From: CBDBFG01 sp965204765
Lineage (GTDB): Bacteria > Pseudomonadota > Alphaproteobacteria > Caedimonadales > UBA9215
NCBI GenBank assembly: GCA_965204765.1
Contig: CBDBFG010000002.1
Coordinates: forward strand, 81,482-145,481
DNA: 64,000 nt
Reading direction: 5' to 3'
Below the pieces are notes generated by a model that made no database searches, had not been told where the DNA came from, and saw only the letters and a program-made list of their open reading frames with translations. Shown one piece after another: positions 8,843 through 18,229 of this stretch. The stretch's first letter is position 1, and each line of letters opens with the position of its first letter. The translations under genes were made by a program, and so were the position numbers.

Positions 8843-9155
8843 ATTTATACTTATATATTTGTGATAGAATACGCAATAAAACTTAAATTTCTATTAAAAC
8901 TGTTCTCTATTCTATATTTTAATGACACAAAGGAATTTATTAAATACCCAGCATCATACGCATTATTATCACAATTAAGGCCAAAGCCTATTCTATTGTT
9001 TCAACTACGACTTAATTTGTTCATTACCCAGTCCGGAAAAGATATGCCCTTATTCACCAACCGCTTAATCTTATTAAAACTAACGCATATTCATGCATTT
9101 CGTTATCAAATTAGCATCAGCCAAAAGCAAAACACCACACAAGGCTTTACACGAA
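8843..9155. other. Gap between ftsB and tpiA
   Basis: A rightward open frame spans this gap but runs into the tpiA end. It has no ribosome site and no recognisable protein pattern, so I do not call it. The minus strand, where secG might be expected next to tpiA, has stops in all frames and no Gly-rich SecG tail. I see nothing else here. Confidence 0.6.
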
Positions 9156-9908
9156 TCAAATCGCTACACCACCAATAATCGAGCAAAAAGATGAAGCTTG
9201 CAAACTCGCCCCACCAACTAATAGTCCATCAACTTTATCCAAAGCCAATATCCTAGCAGAATTATGCTCGTTAACCGACCCACCATATAAAACCTTAGTT
9301 CCTTTATAACCATATTTTTCTAAAAGTCCATAGATATATTTGCAGATAGGCACAATATCTTGTACTTCGGCAACTTTTCCAGTACCAATTGCCCATACAG
9401 GTTCATAAGCAATGATAATATCGTCCAATTTACAATCACGTAAAATTGATAACTGCTCTGCCAATACCTGTTGCGTATGACCATCTTCTTTATGTTGCAA
9501 AGTTTCACCGATACACAAAATAGGCACTAAACCGTTGCTAACCACATTATATATTTTGCTGGTCAGTGTCTTATTTGTTTCATAATAATGTCGCCTTCGC
9601 TCTGAATGACCAATAATAACATATTGCACCCCTAAATCTTGCAACATAGATGCGGAATTATCACCAGTATAAGCTCCACAATTATGTTCCGAACAATCCT
9701 GTGCACCAATCTTTACATGCGAATCCATAGAAGACAACAAGTTACGCAATCTATCAAGATATAAGTGGGGTGGACAAATTACTACTTCATTTTTTAAGCT
9801 ATTATTCTTGCTTAGCTCATTGAATGATTGAATGTAATCTTCCATAAATGCACTATTACCATTCATCTTCCAATTTGCTACTATAATTTTGCTATTCTGC
9901 TTTAACAT
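9156..9908 (-). CDS. tpiA: Triosephosphate isomerase
   Basis: TpiA interconverts dihydroxyacetone phosphate and glyceraldehyde 3-phosphate. The 250-residue product is of standard length. It shows NWKMNG with catalytic Lys14, GHSERR with catalytic His101, AYEPVWAIGTGK with the catalytic Glu169, and the phosphate-binding YGGSV and GLLVGGASL loops. All active-site residues are intact. It follows metG in the same direction with a 4-bp gap. Its presence suggests that some lower glycolysis or glycerolipid precursor supply is retained despite genome reduction. Confidence 0.97.
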   Translation of the reverse strand: MLKQNSKIIVANWKMNGNSAFMEDYIQSFNELSKNNSLKNEVVICPPHLYLDRLRNLLSSMDSHVKIGAQDCSEHNCGAYTGDNSASMLQDLGVQYVIIGHSERRRHYYETNKTLTSKIYNVVSNGLVPILCIGETLQHKEDGHTQQVLAEQLSILRDCKLDDIIIAYEPVWAIGTGKVAEVQDIVPICKYIYGLLEKYGYKGTKVLYGGSVNEHNSARILALDKVDGLLVGGASLQASSFCSIIGGVAI

Positions 9909-9912
9909 TTAT

Positions 9913-11430
9913 TTAATCTATCCTAGGAAATATTCCTGTTGGCTTATTTATTTTACCCCTACTCACAATAGGTGCACTCAAAGACTGAATATCTCTTGCA
10001 CAGCTATCATTAGGTACCCCAAGTTGATCCAATACCTTAGCGGACCCTTCTGGAATAATTGCTTGCGCTAATACCGCAATATGTCTAATCACCTCAATTA
10101 ATACATATAATACTGTTTGCATACGATCAATATCGGTCTTACGCAATGCCCACGGCTGTTCCTGATCTATATATTTATTGGCCAAGGAAATAACTGACCA
10201 GATTGTCTCACACATTTTATGCAAAGCTTGCTCATCACAATAATTTCTTACCTTATAAACCATTGTACAAGCCTCATCTAAAATAATATTATCTTGGGCA
10301 AGCAACGAACCTTTTATTGGTAAAGTGGCATCCAGATTTTTATAAACAAAAGATAAAGTACGCTGTACCAAATTACCAAAATCATTTGCTAAATCAGAAT
10401 TAATCCTACGCTTTAGCGCACTGTATGAAAAATCTGCATCTCGTCCGAAAGTAACCTCACTAAGCAAAAAATAACGCAATTGATCCGCACCATAATCTTG
10501 AACCAATTGAACAGGATCTATGACATTACCTAATGACTTAGAAATTTTTTTGCCTTCATTAGTCCACCAACCATGAGAAAAGATCCTTTTAGGCGGATTT
10601 AATCCAATAGCCATTAGGATAGCCGGCCAATAAACCGCATGGAAACGTAAAATATCTTTTCCAATAATATGCACTGAATTCTGCCAATAATTATTGAATT
10701 CACTGGTCTGTTCGGGATACCCTAGATAAGAAATATAATTTGGCAAGGCATCAAGCCATACATATATTATATGACCTTCATCTCCCGGCACCGGCACCCC
10801 CCAAGAAAATGTACTTCTTGAAATACATAAATCGTTCAAACCAGACTTTACAAAGCTAATTACTTCATTCATGCGAGCTTTGGGAGCAATAAAACTTGGA
10901 TTATTCTGGTAATAATCTAGTAATTTATCCTGCCATTCTGCAAGACGAAAATAATAACACGGCTCTTCTATAAAAGACACATCTGTTCCCGTTGGGGCTT
11001 TGCCATTTATTAACTCTGATTCTTGATAAAACGCCTCATCTTTTACAGAATACCAGCCAGAATACACCCCTTTATAAATTTGATCATTGGCCAGCAACTT
11101 TTTCCATAAACATTGTACTGCATATCTATGATTAGCATCAGTAGTACGAATAAAATGATCATTCGTAAAGTTAAATAACTTATTCATTGCCACAAAATCT
11201 TTATTGGCCTGATCAACATAATCCTGAGGCGATATTTGCTTAGTGTTTGCTACCTGCTCTACCTTTTGCCCATGTTCATCGGTACCAGTTAAAAATTTAA
11301 CCTTACAATTATCTAAACGTTTGAAACGAGACAAAGTATCCGCTGCAATAGTGGTATAAGCACTACCTACATGAGGCTTGGCGTTCACATAATAAATTGG
11401 CGTGGTGACATAATAATAGTCGTCTTTCAT
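9913..11430 (-). CDS. metG: Methionyl-tRNA synthetase
   Basis: A class I aminoacyl-tRNA synthetase of 505 residues. The HIGH motif appears as HVGS (20-23) after TTPIYYVNAKP, and KMSKS as KISKS (295-299) in GWWTNEGKKISKSLGNV. The C-terminal helical anticodon-binding domain is present, while the EMAP-like dimerisation domain is absent, as is normal in alphaproteobacteria. No four-cysteine zinc knuckle is evident, so it belongs to the zinc-less subgroup. It lies between holB and tpiA in a leftward run. Confidence 0.96.
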   Translation of the reverse strand: MKDDYYYVTTPIYYVNAKPHVGSAYTTIAADTLSRFKRLDNCKVKFLTGTDEHGQKVEQVANTKQISPQDYVDQANKDFVAMNKLFNFTNDHFIRTTDANHRYAVQCLWKKLLANDQIYKGVYSGWYSVKDEAFYQESELINGKAPTGTDVSFIEEPCYYFRLAEWQDKLLDYYQNNPSFIAPKARMNEVISFVKSGLNDLCISRSTFSWGVPVPGDEGHIIYVWLDALPNYISYLGYPEQTSEFNNYWQNSVHIIGKDILRFHAVYWPAILMAIGLNPPKRIFSHGWWTNEGKKISKSLGNVIDPVQLVQDYGADQLRYFLLSEVTFGRDADFSYSALKRRINSDLANDFGNLVQRTLSFVYKNLDATLPIKGSLLAQDNIILDEACTMVYKVRNYCDEQALHKMCETIWSVISLANKYIDQEQPWALRKTDIDRMQTVLYVLIEVIRHIAVLAQAIIPEGSAKVLDQLGVPNDSCARDIQSLSAPIVSRGKINKPTGIFPRID

Positions 11431-11510
11431 TTACAAACCTTAAATACTTTAATTATCGTCATTCCTTTTAATTTTTATCTACATATATAAACTATATCAA
11501 TAAAAAATTA

Positions 11511-12554
11511 TTATCTTTTCACACTAGTATATGCCACGCCAAGCAACTTATGCATAATCACTAAGAATGTGTGCTTTTTATCTAAATTAAAGACATGGCA
11601 ATCATTAATTATACCTTGTATAGCAAACCAGTTCTTAATTAGTATTTCATTGTTATCGCTGTTGAATAACCAATTTAACTCATTAATTTTTGCCGTTTTA
11701 CAATTCAAGATAATATTATGCGATATCCAAAACTGTAAAAAATCACAGAACCATTCCCAAGCCATCATCGGTGACTCACTATTAAGCAAATAATTATTGT
11801 AAAAACTATACAAACCTGTGAACTTACTCTCTCGACTATCACTAACTATCGCAAGAAAATCCCGATAAAACTCATCACCACCCAGCTTAATAGCAGCAAG
11901 TAATAATCCGGGAGTAATATTGGCTATATTTGACAGATAAGATATATTATCAACCGCAACCTCTTGTGATTTTAATACATCCATTGTCTGATCAGAACTT
12001 AAGGAATCAAAAGAAATAACCTGACACCTCGACCTAATCGTCGGTAACACATTATAAATATTATGACTGATCAGTAACAGTAAACATTTATTAGGTGGTT
12101 CTTCTAGTATCTTTAATAAAGAATTTGCCCCTGCTATTGCTAAATCATCAACACTATCTATGATAGCAATCCTCCAGTTATTATTGACCGAAGTTTGATT
12201 GAAAAATTTAACTATTTTTTTTACATGATCTAGAGGAATATCTTTACTTAACGCGCCTTGAGCAGTTTGTCTACTTATAGACAAACAATCGGGATGACTA
12301 TTAGCAAAAATTAATGCATCATTATTACTAAAGCTTGTTATTTCATCAGCACCAAACAAATCTATATTTCTATTTAAAATAGCGCGCGATAAATTGTACG
12401 CAGCAGTTGCCTTGCCAACTCCCTTACAACCTGTAAAAATGATACTGTGCGACAAGGTGTCGTTATGGTATAACTTCCTTATCTGTTGCACTACATTTTT
12501 ATGACCAAATAACTTACTAACCTGATTAGGACAAAGATTTAACTCTTGGCTCAT
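11511..12554 (-). CDS. holB: DNA polymerase III clamp-loader subunit delta'
   Basis: The 347-residue product has the AAA+ P-loop GCKGVGKA (42-49), a LLKILEEPP segment and the sensor RSRCQ, the usual marks of delta'/gamma clamp-loader proteins. Order tmk-holB-metG is the classic alphaproteobacterial arrangement and supports HolB over DnaX. No zinc-binding cysteine cluster is seen. The C-terminal third is divergent. Its start lies 11 bp after the tmk stop. Confidence 0.88.
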   Translation of the reverse strand: MSQELNLCPNQVSKLFGHKNVVQQIRKLYHNDTLSHSIIFTGCKGVGKATAAYNLSRAILNRNIDLFGADEITSFSNNDALIFANSHPDCLSISRQTAQGALSKDIPLDHVKKIVKFFNQTSVNNNWRIAIIDSVDDLAIAGANSLLKILEEPPNKCLLLLISHNIYNVLPTIRSRCQVISFDSLSSDQTMDVLKSQEVAVDNISYLSNIANITPGLLLAAIKLGGDEFYRDFLAIVSDSRESKFTGLYSFYNNYLLNSESPMMAWEWFCDFLQFWISHNIILNCKTAKINELNWLFNSDNNEILIKNWFAIQGIINDCHVFNLDKKHTFLVIMHKLLGVAYTSVKR

Positions 12555-12565
12555 GTGTCGCCGTA

Positions 12566-13198
12566 CTATAAAATTTTATCAATATTAACTATAATGTTTT
12601 GAGATATTTCTTCAATGTTTAAATTGGCATCTATACGAACACATCTGTCCTTATTAGCTGCACAAAGTTCCTCAAAACCCTTTTGTACTTTGCATAGAAA
12701 AGTATTATCCTTGTTTTCAAATCTTGTTTCACCTTTATTATCACGATTGTTAGTTCTTTTTAATCCTATTTGGAAATCAACATCAAAAACAAAGGTCAAA
12801 TGAGGTCTAAACCGTTCTTCGACAATGTGATCATAAACCATCTCCAGAAAATGTTTTGATAAATTTTGTGCTACACCTTGATAGACGTAAGACGAATCAT
12901 AAAACCTATCACAAATTACCCATTTCCCTTGCATAAGGGCAGGTTTAATTACTTTTTCCACATGGTCTCTGCGCGCTGCACTAAATAATAAATATTCTGT
13001 TACCGCATCTATTTTAATATCATTATTTTGCACTACAATATTTCTTATCTGTTCTGCAAATCTTGTACCACCAGGTTCTCTGGTTACGATATGAGGAATA
13101 TTTTTACCGTTTAAATAATTAGATAACAAGGATATCTGAGTAGTTTTGCCACTACCATCAACACCTTCAAATGTAATAAAATGGTTCGCTCTATTCAT
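12566..13198 (-). CDS. tmk: Thymidylate kinase
   Basis: Tmk phosphorylates dTMP to dTDP. The 210-residue protein starts with FITFEGVDGSGKTTQ (P-loop about 11-19) and has the TREPGGT substrate loop and VICDRFYDSSYVYQG with the DR(F/Y) motif. The length fits the family. It is the first gene of the tmk-holB-metG-tpiA run; the carboxypeptidase gene lies 24 bp upstream in the same direction, so they may be co-transcribed. Confidence 0.96.
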   Translation of the reverse strand: MNRANHFITFEGVDGSGKTTQISLLSNYLNGKNIPHIVTREPGGTRFAEQIRNIVVQNNDIKIDAVTEYLLFSAARRDHVEKVIKPALMQGKWVICDRFYDSSYVYQGVAQNLSKHFLEMVYDHIVEERFRPHLTFVFDVDFQIGLKRTNNRDNKGETRFENKDNTFLCKVQKGFEELCAANKDRCVRIDANLNIEEISQNIIVNIDKIL

Positions 13199-13222
13199 GA
13201 TAAATTTGCTTAACTATAGCTA

Positions 13223-14359
13223 TCAACTACCAAAGATCAAGTATTTAACCGCCAAAAATATTCTTAAAAATATATTAGCTTTTTCTACGTCCCTAGACAC
13301 GACTAATGGATATTCTGCAGCCTCCTTACCAGGAACATAAACCATAAGTTTAGCTACTATATCTCCTTTTTTAATAGGAGCAGATAAAGGAGCATTATAA
13401 ACTAATTCTACCTTCACATTTTTTAATTTTGATCTTGGTGCAGTAATCATGACATCGGTTAAAGCTAGCAAAGGTATTTTATTTTGCTTACCCATCCACA
13501 CATCCGCATATTCCACTATATCACTATGCGCTTTAAATAACGTTTCCGTGGTATAATAACGAAATCCCCAACTCATTAGTCTCTTTGAGTCTATTGCTCT
13601 CTCCTTAGTAGACTTACATCCATTAATTACCAAAAGCAATCTGCGCCCCTCTTTTTTAACAGAAGCAACCAATCCAAATCCTCCAGCATCAGTTTGCCCA
13701 GTTTTTAATCCATCACAACCTGAACAAGAATAAAGCAAAGGGTTTCTATTCCTTTGGGTAATACCATTATATTCAAAAGAAATTTCGCTATAAAAAGGAT
13801 AATATTCTGGAAAATCTTTAATGGTCCGCTCTGCTATTTTTGCTATATCATATGCTGACATCAAAGGATCACCATCTGGTAACCCAGTGGAATTAGTAAA
13901 ATAAGCAGTATATGCCCCTAGTTCTTTGGCTTTTTGCTGCATAAGCTCTACAAATGCCTCTTCACTACCGGCAATACCTTCGGCCAACGCAACCGCCGCA
14001 TCATTACCAGATTGCACTATTAAACCACGTAATAAATCTATAACTTGCACTTTAGAACCAACATTTAAAAAAGTCCTAGATCCTTCTGCTCCTTTAGCCC
14101 AAGCTCGCTTGCTAACAACGAATTTATCTTCCATAGTTAAGGTGCGATTTTTTAGTTCATTGAACGCCATATAGGCGGTCATTATTTTAGCCATAGAAGA
14201 TGGTGGTAATGGAGTATCAGCGTTCTTTGAAAACAATATAGTATTACTAGTTAAATCAATTAGTAAAGCTTGCTTTGCAGGTATGTTAATTGTACTGGCA
14301 TAAATATAAGATAGACCACAAAACAAAACCACTAAACTTTTTATAATAAGTTTTTGCAT
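13223..14359 (-). CDS. dacA: D-alanyl-D-alanine carboxypeptidase (PBP5/6 type)
   Basis: This penicillin-binding enzyme trims the terminal D-Ala of peptidoglycan stem peptides. The start at 14359 (378 residues) is chosen because GGGGA sits 5 bases upstream and a signal peptide begins at once (MQKLIIKS, hydrophobic core, YIYAS). The longer frame to 14419 adds an unlikely lead. Catalytic motifs are S55-M-A-K58, SGND near residue 115 and KTGQTD near residue 216, followed by the beta-rich C-terminal domain typical of DacA. It implies that the organism makes a peptidoglycan layer. The tmk gene follows. Confidence 0.94.
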   Translation of the reverse strand: MQKLIIKSLVVLFCGLSYIYASTINIPAKQALLIDLTSNTILFSKNADTPLPPSSMAKIMTAYMAFNELKNRTLTMEDKFVVSKRAWAKGAEGSRTFLNVGSKVQVIDLLRGLIVQSGNDAAVALAEGIAGSEEAFVELMQQKAKELGAYTAYFTNSTGLPDGDPLMSAYDIAKIAERTIKDFPEYYPFYSEISFEYNGITQRNRNPLLYSCSGCDGLKTGQTDAGGFGLVASVKKEGRRLLLVINGCKSTKERAIDSKRLMSWGFRYYTTETLFKAHSDIVEYADVWMGKQNKIPLLALTDVMITAPRSKLKNVKVELVYNAPLSAPIKKGDIVAKLMVYVPGKEAAEYPLVVSRDVEKANIFLRIFLAVKYLIFGS

Positions 14360-14660
14360 ATATTCCCCATAATAGAAATTAAAAACACTTGAACCTGAAC
14401 CAACATCAATAAGAGTCAACCGAATTGTAACAAAAATCCAATAATTTACAATCCAAATCTATCAAATCATGCTTTTTATTACATAAATTTATTATAATAT
14501 TTTGTTAGTAAACATATCATCCCGTTTACCTGCAGATAACAATCGATTTTTTAGTAGCGCCTATCAAACTAATAAAAATTGCTGTGATACAATTAATCAT
14601 TTGACTAGAATCATGCTAATTCATAGAATATTTTAGTGTGTTTTGATGGCGGAGAAAAAC

Positions 14661-15311
14661 GTGAGAAAAAAAATATATATCTCGATAGTGGCTATAGGAT
14701 GTGCTGTATCAGCGTGTTTATTTATAAAAAAGTTTTGTTTTAACAATAAACATGGGTATCACCTCGGCAATGCAAAGAACAAAAAAACAGTCACAATTCT
14801 GCACAGCAAAAATAGCGGTCAAGCCCTTATCGGGGGAGACTTTAACTTAATCGACCACAATGGACAAAAAAAGACTCTTGCTGATTTTAAGGGCAAATTT
14901 ATGCTGGTCTATTTTGGCTATAGTTTTTGTCCCGATATTTGTCCAGCAGCATTAAACAACATCACCCATGCTCTAAAAATGATCCCTCATGAAAAACTTA
15001 AAAATATCAATCCCATATTTATCACCGTTGACCCAGAGAGAGATGATGTCAGGCATTTACAAATGTATATCAACAACTATCACGAACTATTTATCGCTCT
15101 TACTGGCAATAGGAAACAAATTGATCAAATTATACAAAAATATAAAGTATATGCTCAAAAAGCTACTCCTGATGGTACATCTACGGAATATCTAATTGAT
15201 CATTCATCTATAATTTACTTGATGGATAGACAAGGAAGATTTATCACCTCGTTTAATCATCAAACACCACCGAAAGAAATATTTACTACTTTAACCAAAT
15301 ATTTAAAATAA
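14661..15311 (+). CDS. SCO1/SenC copper chaperone
   Basis: SCO proteins deliver copper to the CuA site of cytochrome c oxidase. The product has one N-terminal transmembrane anchor (about residues 6-22), a thioredoxin fold with copper ligands C90-PDI-C94 in YFGYSFCPDICP, and a later DHSSIIYL segment holding the ligand His. The GTG at 14661 is favoured by GGAG six bases before it; an ATG at 14646 would add five residues without a ribosome site. The DsbA-like gene follows 18 bp downstream, which suggests a small redox operon for membrane protein assembly. Confidence 0.9.
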   Translation: MRKKIYISIVAIGCAVSACLFIKKFCFNNKHGYHLGNAKNKKTVTILHSKNSGQALIGGDFNLIDHNGQKKTLADFKGKFMLVYFGYSFCPDICPAALNNITHALKMIPHEKLKNINPIFITVDPERDDVRHLQMYINNYHELFIALTGNRKQIDQIIQKYKVYAQKATPDGTSTEYLIDHSSIIYLMDRQGRFITSFNHQTPPKEIFTTLTKYLK

Positions 15312-15329
15312 CAATAAAGAATTCCAATT

Positions 15330-16001
15330 ATGAAGCAATTATTAATCATTTTATATCTATTATCTATAGGCATCCTATGTGCACAAGATACCAAGGAAAC
15401 TATACCAGAGCTACCTGATCTAGTAATAGGGTCAGAGCAAGCACAAGTAACACTAATAGAATATTCTTCTATTAATTGTGGATATTGCGGATATTTTCAT
15501 AATGAAATGTTTGCACATATATATAACAAGTTTATTAAAACTGGAAAAATTAGATATATATATCGACACTTTCCTATAGATTTTCAAGCAGTGCAAGCTA
15601 TGGTAATCATTGCTAAACAGCCACCGGAACAATGGTATAACCTTATAACCAAAGCCTATAAACACCAAGAAGAATGGGTGATGGAAGAAAACCTAACTCA
15701 ATTTACTCAAATTCTGGGCTTGAATCATATCAAAGACATAGCAAAGTATAAGGACTGTGAAGAAACTAAAGCTTTGGTAGGTGCCAAACGTTACAATGCT
15801 GAACAACACATGCAAATTGAGGCTACTCCTATATTTATACTGGAATATAAAGAAAACGGTACAGAAAAACAAAAAATGATTGATGATGAATTACCATCAT
15901 TAGAAAATATGATAAAAACGATAAATTATGCCCTTTATGATCCCGCAAAGTTACAGAAAAAAAAGGGAATATGCGCATTTTTCCAAAGATTGTTTAAGTA
16001 A
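15330..16001 (+). CDS. Exported DsbA-like thiol oxidoreductase
   Basis: The 223-residue protein has a signal peptide (MKQLLIILYLLSIGILCAQ) and a thioredoxin-like domain. The active site is CGYC (Cys50, Cys53) after TLIEYSSIN, and the cis-Pro segment IEATPIFIL is near residue 170. This is the DsbA/BdbD-like Thioredoxin_4 type common in Rickettsiales. It should form or shuffle disulfides in exported proteins, fitting the many cysteine-containing secreted proteins of this window. A DsbB partner is not in view. It follows SCO1 closely. Confidence 0.88.
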   Translation: MKQLLIILYLLSIGILCAQDTKETIPELPDLVIGSEQAQVTLIEYSSINCGYCGYFHNEMFAHIYNKFIKTGKIRYIYRHFPIDFQAVQAMVIIAKQPPEQWYNLITKAYKHQEEWVMEENLTQFTQILGLNHIKDIAKYKDCEETKALVGAKRYNAEQHMQIEATPIFILEYKENGTEKQKMIDDELPSLENMIKTINYALYDPAKLQKKKGICAFFQRLFK

Positions 16002-16037
16002 CGCCACCTAATCTTAAATAACTTAAGATCTGTATAA

Positions 16038-16058
16038 TACTGCAAGCACATTGCAGTA
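16038..16058. repeat. Hairpin after dsbA-like gene
   Basis: An 8-bp perfect stem (TACTGCAA / TTGCAGTA) with a 5-base loop, 36 bp past the stop at 16001. There is no T-run, so it is a weak terminator candidate or RNA 3'-end stabiliser. Confidence 0.35.
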
Positions 16059-16144
16059 GAAAAACACACGACAAGGCTGAACTGTCACAAGATTTATTAG
16101 TACCAACAAATATTATTGCTTTCTAAAATGAGAAACCGCTATAC

Positions 16145-16282
16145 CTAAACTATACATAATAAACACTCCACCAGGTGAATCCTATGCTCTGTTGCTCGAT
16201 CCCATAGCTCAAGAGCAGTCTGCTCTTTCACCACTCCCTTATCTTGTTGCCCTATATAGTTTGTATCCTTCCCCACCAACAT
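16145..16282 (-). other. Isolated 45-codon frame inside a GC-rich islet
   Basis: Bases about 16190-16320 are near 50% G+C, while the flanks are near 30%. Within this patch the minus strand has an ATG-started frame of 45 codons (also open about 15 codons upstream of the ATG) beginning MLVGKDTNYIGQQDKG and ending before a TAG. There is no clear ribosome site (the upstream bases are TATCCTTGTGCC). I do not recognise the peptide. The base composition differs sharply from every neighbouring gene, which suggests an acquired or inserted element. It may be a repeat unit rather than a gene. Confidence 0.3.
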
Positions 16283-16485
16283 GGCACAAGGATACAGTAT
16301 CCCTGCTCTGCGCGCTCTGTAACAAAATTACAAGCTAATATTAGAAAAATAGTTATGGTTATTTCCTAATATAATTTATTCACATAAGTTTCTTAGCGCT
16401 ATGAGACATGCAACATTACTAAGTAATATAGAGGGAAAAAACCGCGCAACAGTTAATCTACCATACCCAATCTTAAACAAGACAT

Positions 16486-17265
16486 TTATGATGTATTACG
16501 CACAGCAGCCGCAAGCAAAGGAGTATTACCGCTTGTAATATCATCATGATATGGCTTAGATAAATCAGCTTTTAGGATACGATAAATAGTGATATTTCTT
16601 TGTGATACGTTATCACATTCAAGCAACAACCTTTTGCTAGATGCCAATTCTACTCTTTTGTGATGCGGTAACATCCTTAAAGTACGCAATAAACAAAGCT
16701 TCAGATTTATATCAACAATATCTATGTTGTCGAAATAATCATCCATAGCTAACAGCTCACTGCGTTCAGATTGCGCAATACTACCCAACAATTGCAACAA
16801 ATCATCACAATCATTTGTGTTGCATACTCCTCTAAATAATCTATCAATATATGGTGCGGTTATTTCTCTTTCTGTTTCCGGTATTAACATTAAAGCTTGA
16901 TTAAAATGAGGAGAACTATTAAAAGGAGAAAAAGTTACTATCTTCAGCTTCCTTTCAAGTAACTGTGTTAGTGAAAATGGAGTTGTTGAAGTATGATGGG
17001 GTCTAGCAACTGTTACTTTTCTTTCAAGTAACTGTGTTAGTGAAAATGGAGTTGTTGAAGTATTATGAGGTCTAGCAACTGTTACTTTCCTTTCATGTAA
17101 CTCTATTGCGGAAAATGGATTTGTTGAAGTATTATGAGGTCTAGCAAATGTTGTTTTTCTTTCAAGTAACTGTGTTAGTGAAAATGGATTTTTTGATGGC
17201 ATGTAATACGCTCGCTGACAATAAACTTGTTGTAACAGCAATAAAACTACTAATAATGTACGCAT
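16486..17265 (-). CDS. Secreted protein with 23-residue tandem repeats and ankyrin-like end
   Basis: The 259-residue product starts with a signal peptide (hydrophobic run VVLLLLQQVYC). Residues 26-107 are about 3.5 copies of a 23-residue unit, N/T-PFSLTQLLERK followed by (V/T)-(T)-ARPHNTST. The middle part has degenerate hydrophobic repeats (patterns like IPETEREI and LPHHKRVEL). The last 15 residues, SGNTPLLAAAVRNTS, look like the opening of an ankyrin repeat that is cut by the stop codon. Such architecture is common among host-directed effectors, but that role is inferred. I do not recognise the protein. Confidence 0.6.
   Translation of the reverse strand: MRTLLVVLLLLQQVYCQRAYYMPSKNPFSLTQLLERKTTFARPHNTSTNPFSAIELHERKVTVARPHNTSTTPFSLTQLLERKVTVARPHHTSTTPFSLTQLLERKLKIVTFSPFNSSPHFNQALMLIPETEREITAPYIDRLFRGVCNTNDCDDLLQLLGSIAQSERSELLAMDDYFDNIDIVDINLKLCLLRTLRMLPHHKRVELASSKRLLLECDNVSQRNITIYRILKADLSKPYHDDITSGNTPLLAAAVRNTS
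16945..17190 (-). repeat. 69-bp coding tandem repeat (about 3.5 copies)
   Basis: The 23-codon unit of the secreted protein repeats at 17190-17122, 17121-17053, 17052-16984 and a partial 16983-16945. Copies 1 and 3 are closest; copy 2 differs by SAIELHERK in place of SLTQLLERK. DNA identity between units is high, which suggests recent expansion. Confidence 0.85.
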
Positions 17266-17962
17266 AAACTATGTTTCTGTATTATTAATGTAATTAATCG
17301 AATGATATATGCTATTCATTAATAATTTATTATGAAGAAACTAATGTTTTACTAATACGTAATTATGTTATTACCTGCAAAATAAATTATTACCATGTAA
17401 GAATTAGGAAAAAATCCAATCTGTGTATAAAAATTATCTGCTTTTATCTCTATATTACTTGAAACAAAACTAATACAGATTGAATAAAGAGAACCTGAAC
17501 ACACTATGTATTTATATCAATGTTTTATTATAATTGATCACAGTACTTTATTGCACTATCGTTTATTAATAAGAACTGTAACGACCTGTGATCGCAATAC
17601 TAAAAGAACATCGTCAATTAAAGACTGTGCTGTCTCGCTCTAACCAAATGAAATCTAATCGAGCACAATATACATAATAGAATTAAGGCAACCCTATAAT
17701 GATATATTAATAATCATTATATACCTACGAAACGTCCATATAGAACATCTTTTTTATCGGTTACAATCTTTTAAATTCAAGACTTTACCGTAGCCATTGA
17801 TTAAACACAGATTCTATTTTGTTTTGCATTTAAAACTATGTTCAAAGTATTAATGTATTTTAACAAACATCTACATACCAAAACGCCGAGAGTGCACAAT
17901 CATCACGCACATCGACACACACAGCAAAATAGCAGCAATTAGTTCCGATTAATTATAACAAA
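17266..17962. other. Long gap without a supported gene
   Basis: AT-rich DNA with scattered TTAA words but none at 7-base spacing. A 34-codon rightward frame at about 17838-17942 is His-rich but has no ribosome site and is not called. The promoter of the leftward secreted gene should lie in the first 100 bp. I see no RNA gene. Confidence 0.55.
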
Positions 17963-18229
17963 CTAAAGCGTTGCCAAAGATTCGTATGCATTAGGAGATT
18001 GAATAGGAGCCTCAACAATATCAACCGATACAGCACGCAACCTACCATTTCTTATCTCGGCATCAAATTGTACAAATTGCCCTTCTTCTACGTATCGCAA
18101 GCCAGTTTTCTCTAGAACTGTGATATGCAAGAAAACATCGTTCGTTTTATTATCTTTATCTTCCCCATCCGGTATGATAAATCCGTAACCTTTGGTTTTG
18201 TTGAACCATCTAATCGTTCCTGTGGACAT
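17963..18229 (-). CDS. Cold-shock domain protein
   Basis: An 88-residue protein with an OB-fold cold-shock domain: GTIRWFNKTKGYGFI with RNP1 at 13-18 and DVFLHI with RNP2 near 31-36, then EGQFVQFD. It binds single-stranded RNA or DNA and usually acts as an RNA chaperone. A 10-residue insert (EDKDNKTN) lies between RNP1 and RNP2 and a 15-residue tail follows the domain; both are common in alphaproteobacterial CspA-like proteins. Confidence 0.93.
   Translation of the reverse strand: MSTGTIRWFNKTKGYGFIIPDGEDKDNKTNDVFLHITVLEKTGLRYVEEGQFVQFDAEIRNGRLRAVSVDIVEAPIQSPNAYESLATL

Larger units (their letters stand above)
16002..16485. other. Gap holding the GC-rich islet
   Basis: Apart from the hairpin at 16038 and the GC-rich 45-codon frame at 16145-16282, this stretch is ordinary AT-rich DNA. 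Read leftwards past 16486, no continuation of the ankyrin-like end of the neighbouring gene is visible. Confidence 0.6.

Noticed and set aside
8843..9155. Expected secG next to tpiA
   Set aside because: The minus strand has stops in all frames and no SecG-like helices, so secG is not here.
8861..9178. Rightward 105-codon open frame between ftsB and tpiA
   Set aside because: It runs into the tpiA 3' end on the opposite strand, has no ribosome site and no recognisable protein pattern.
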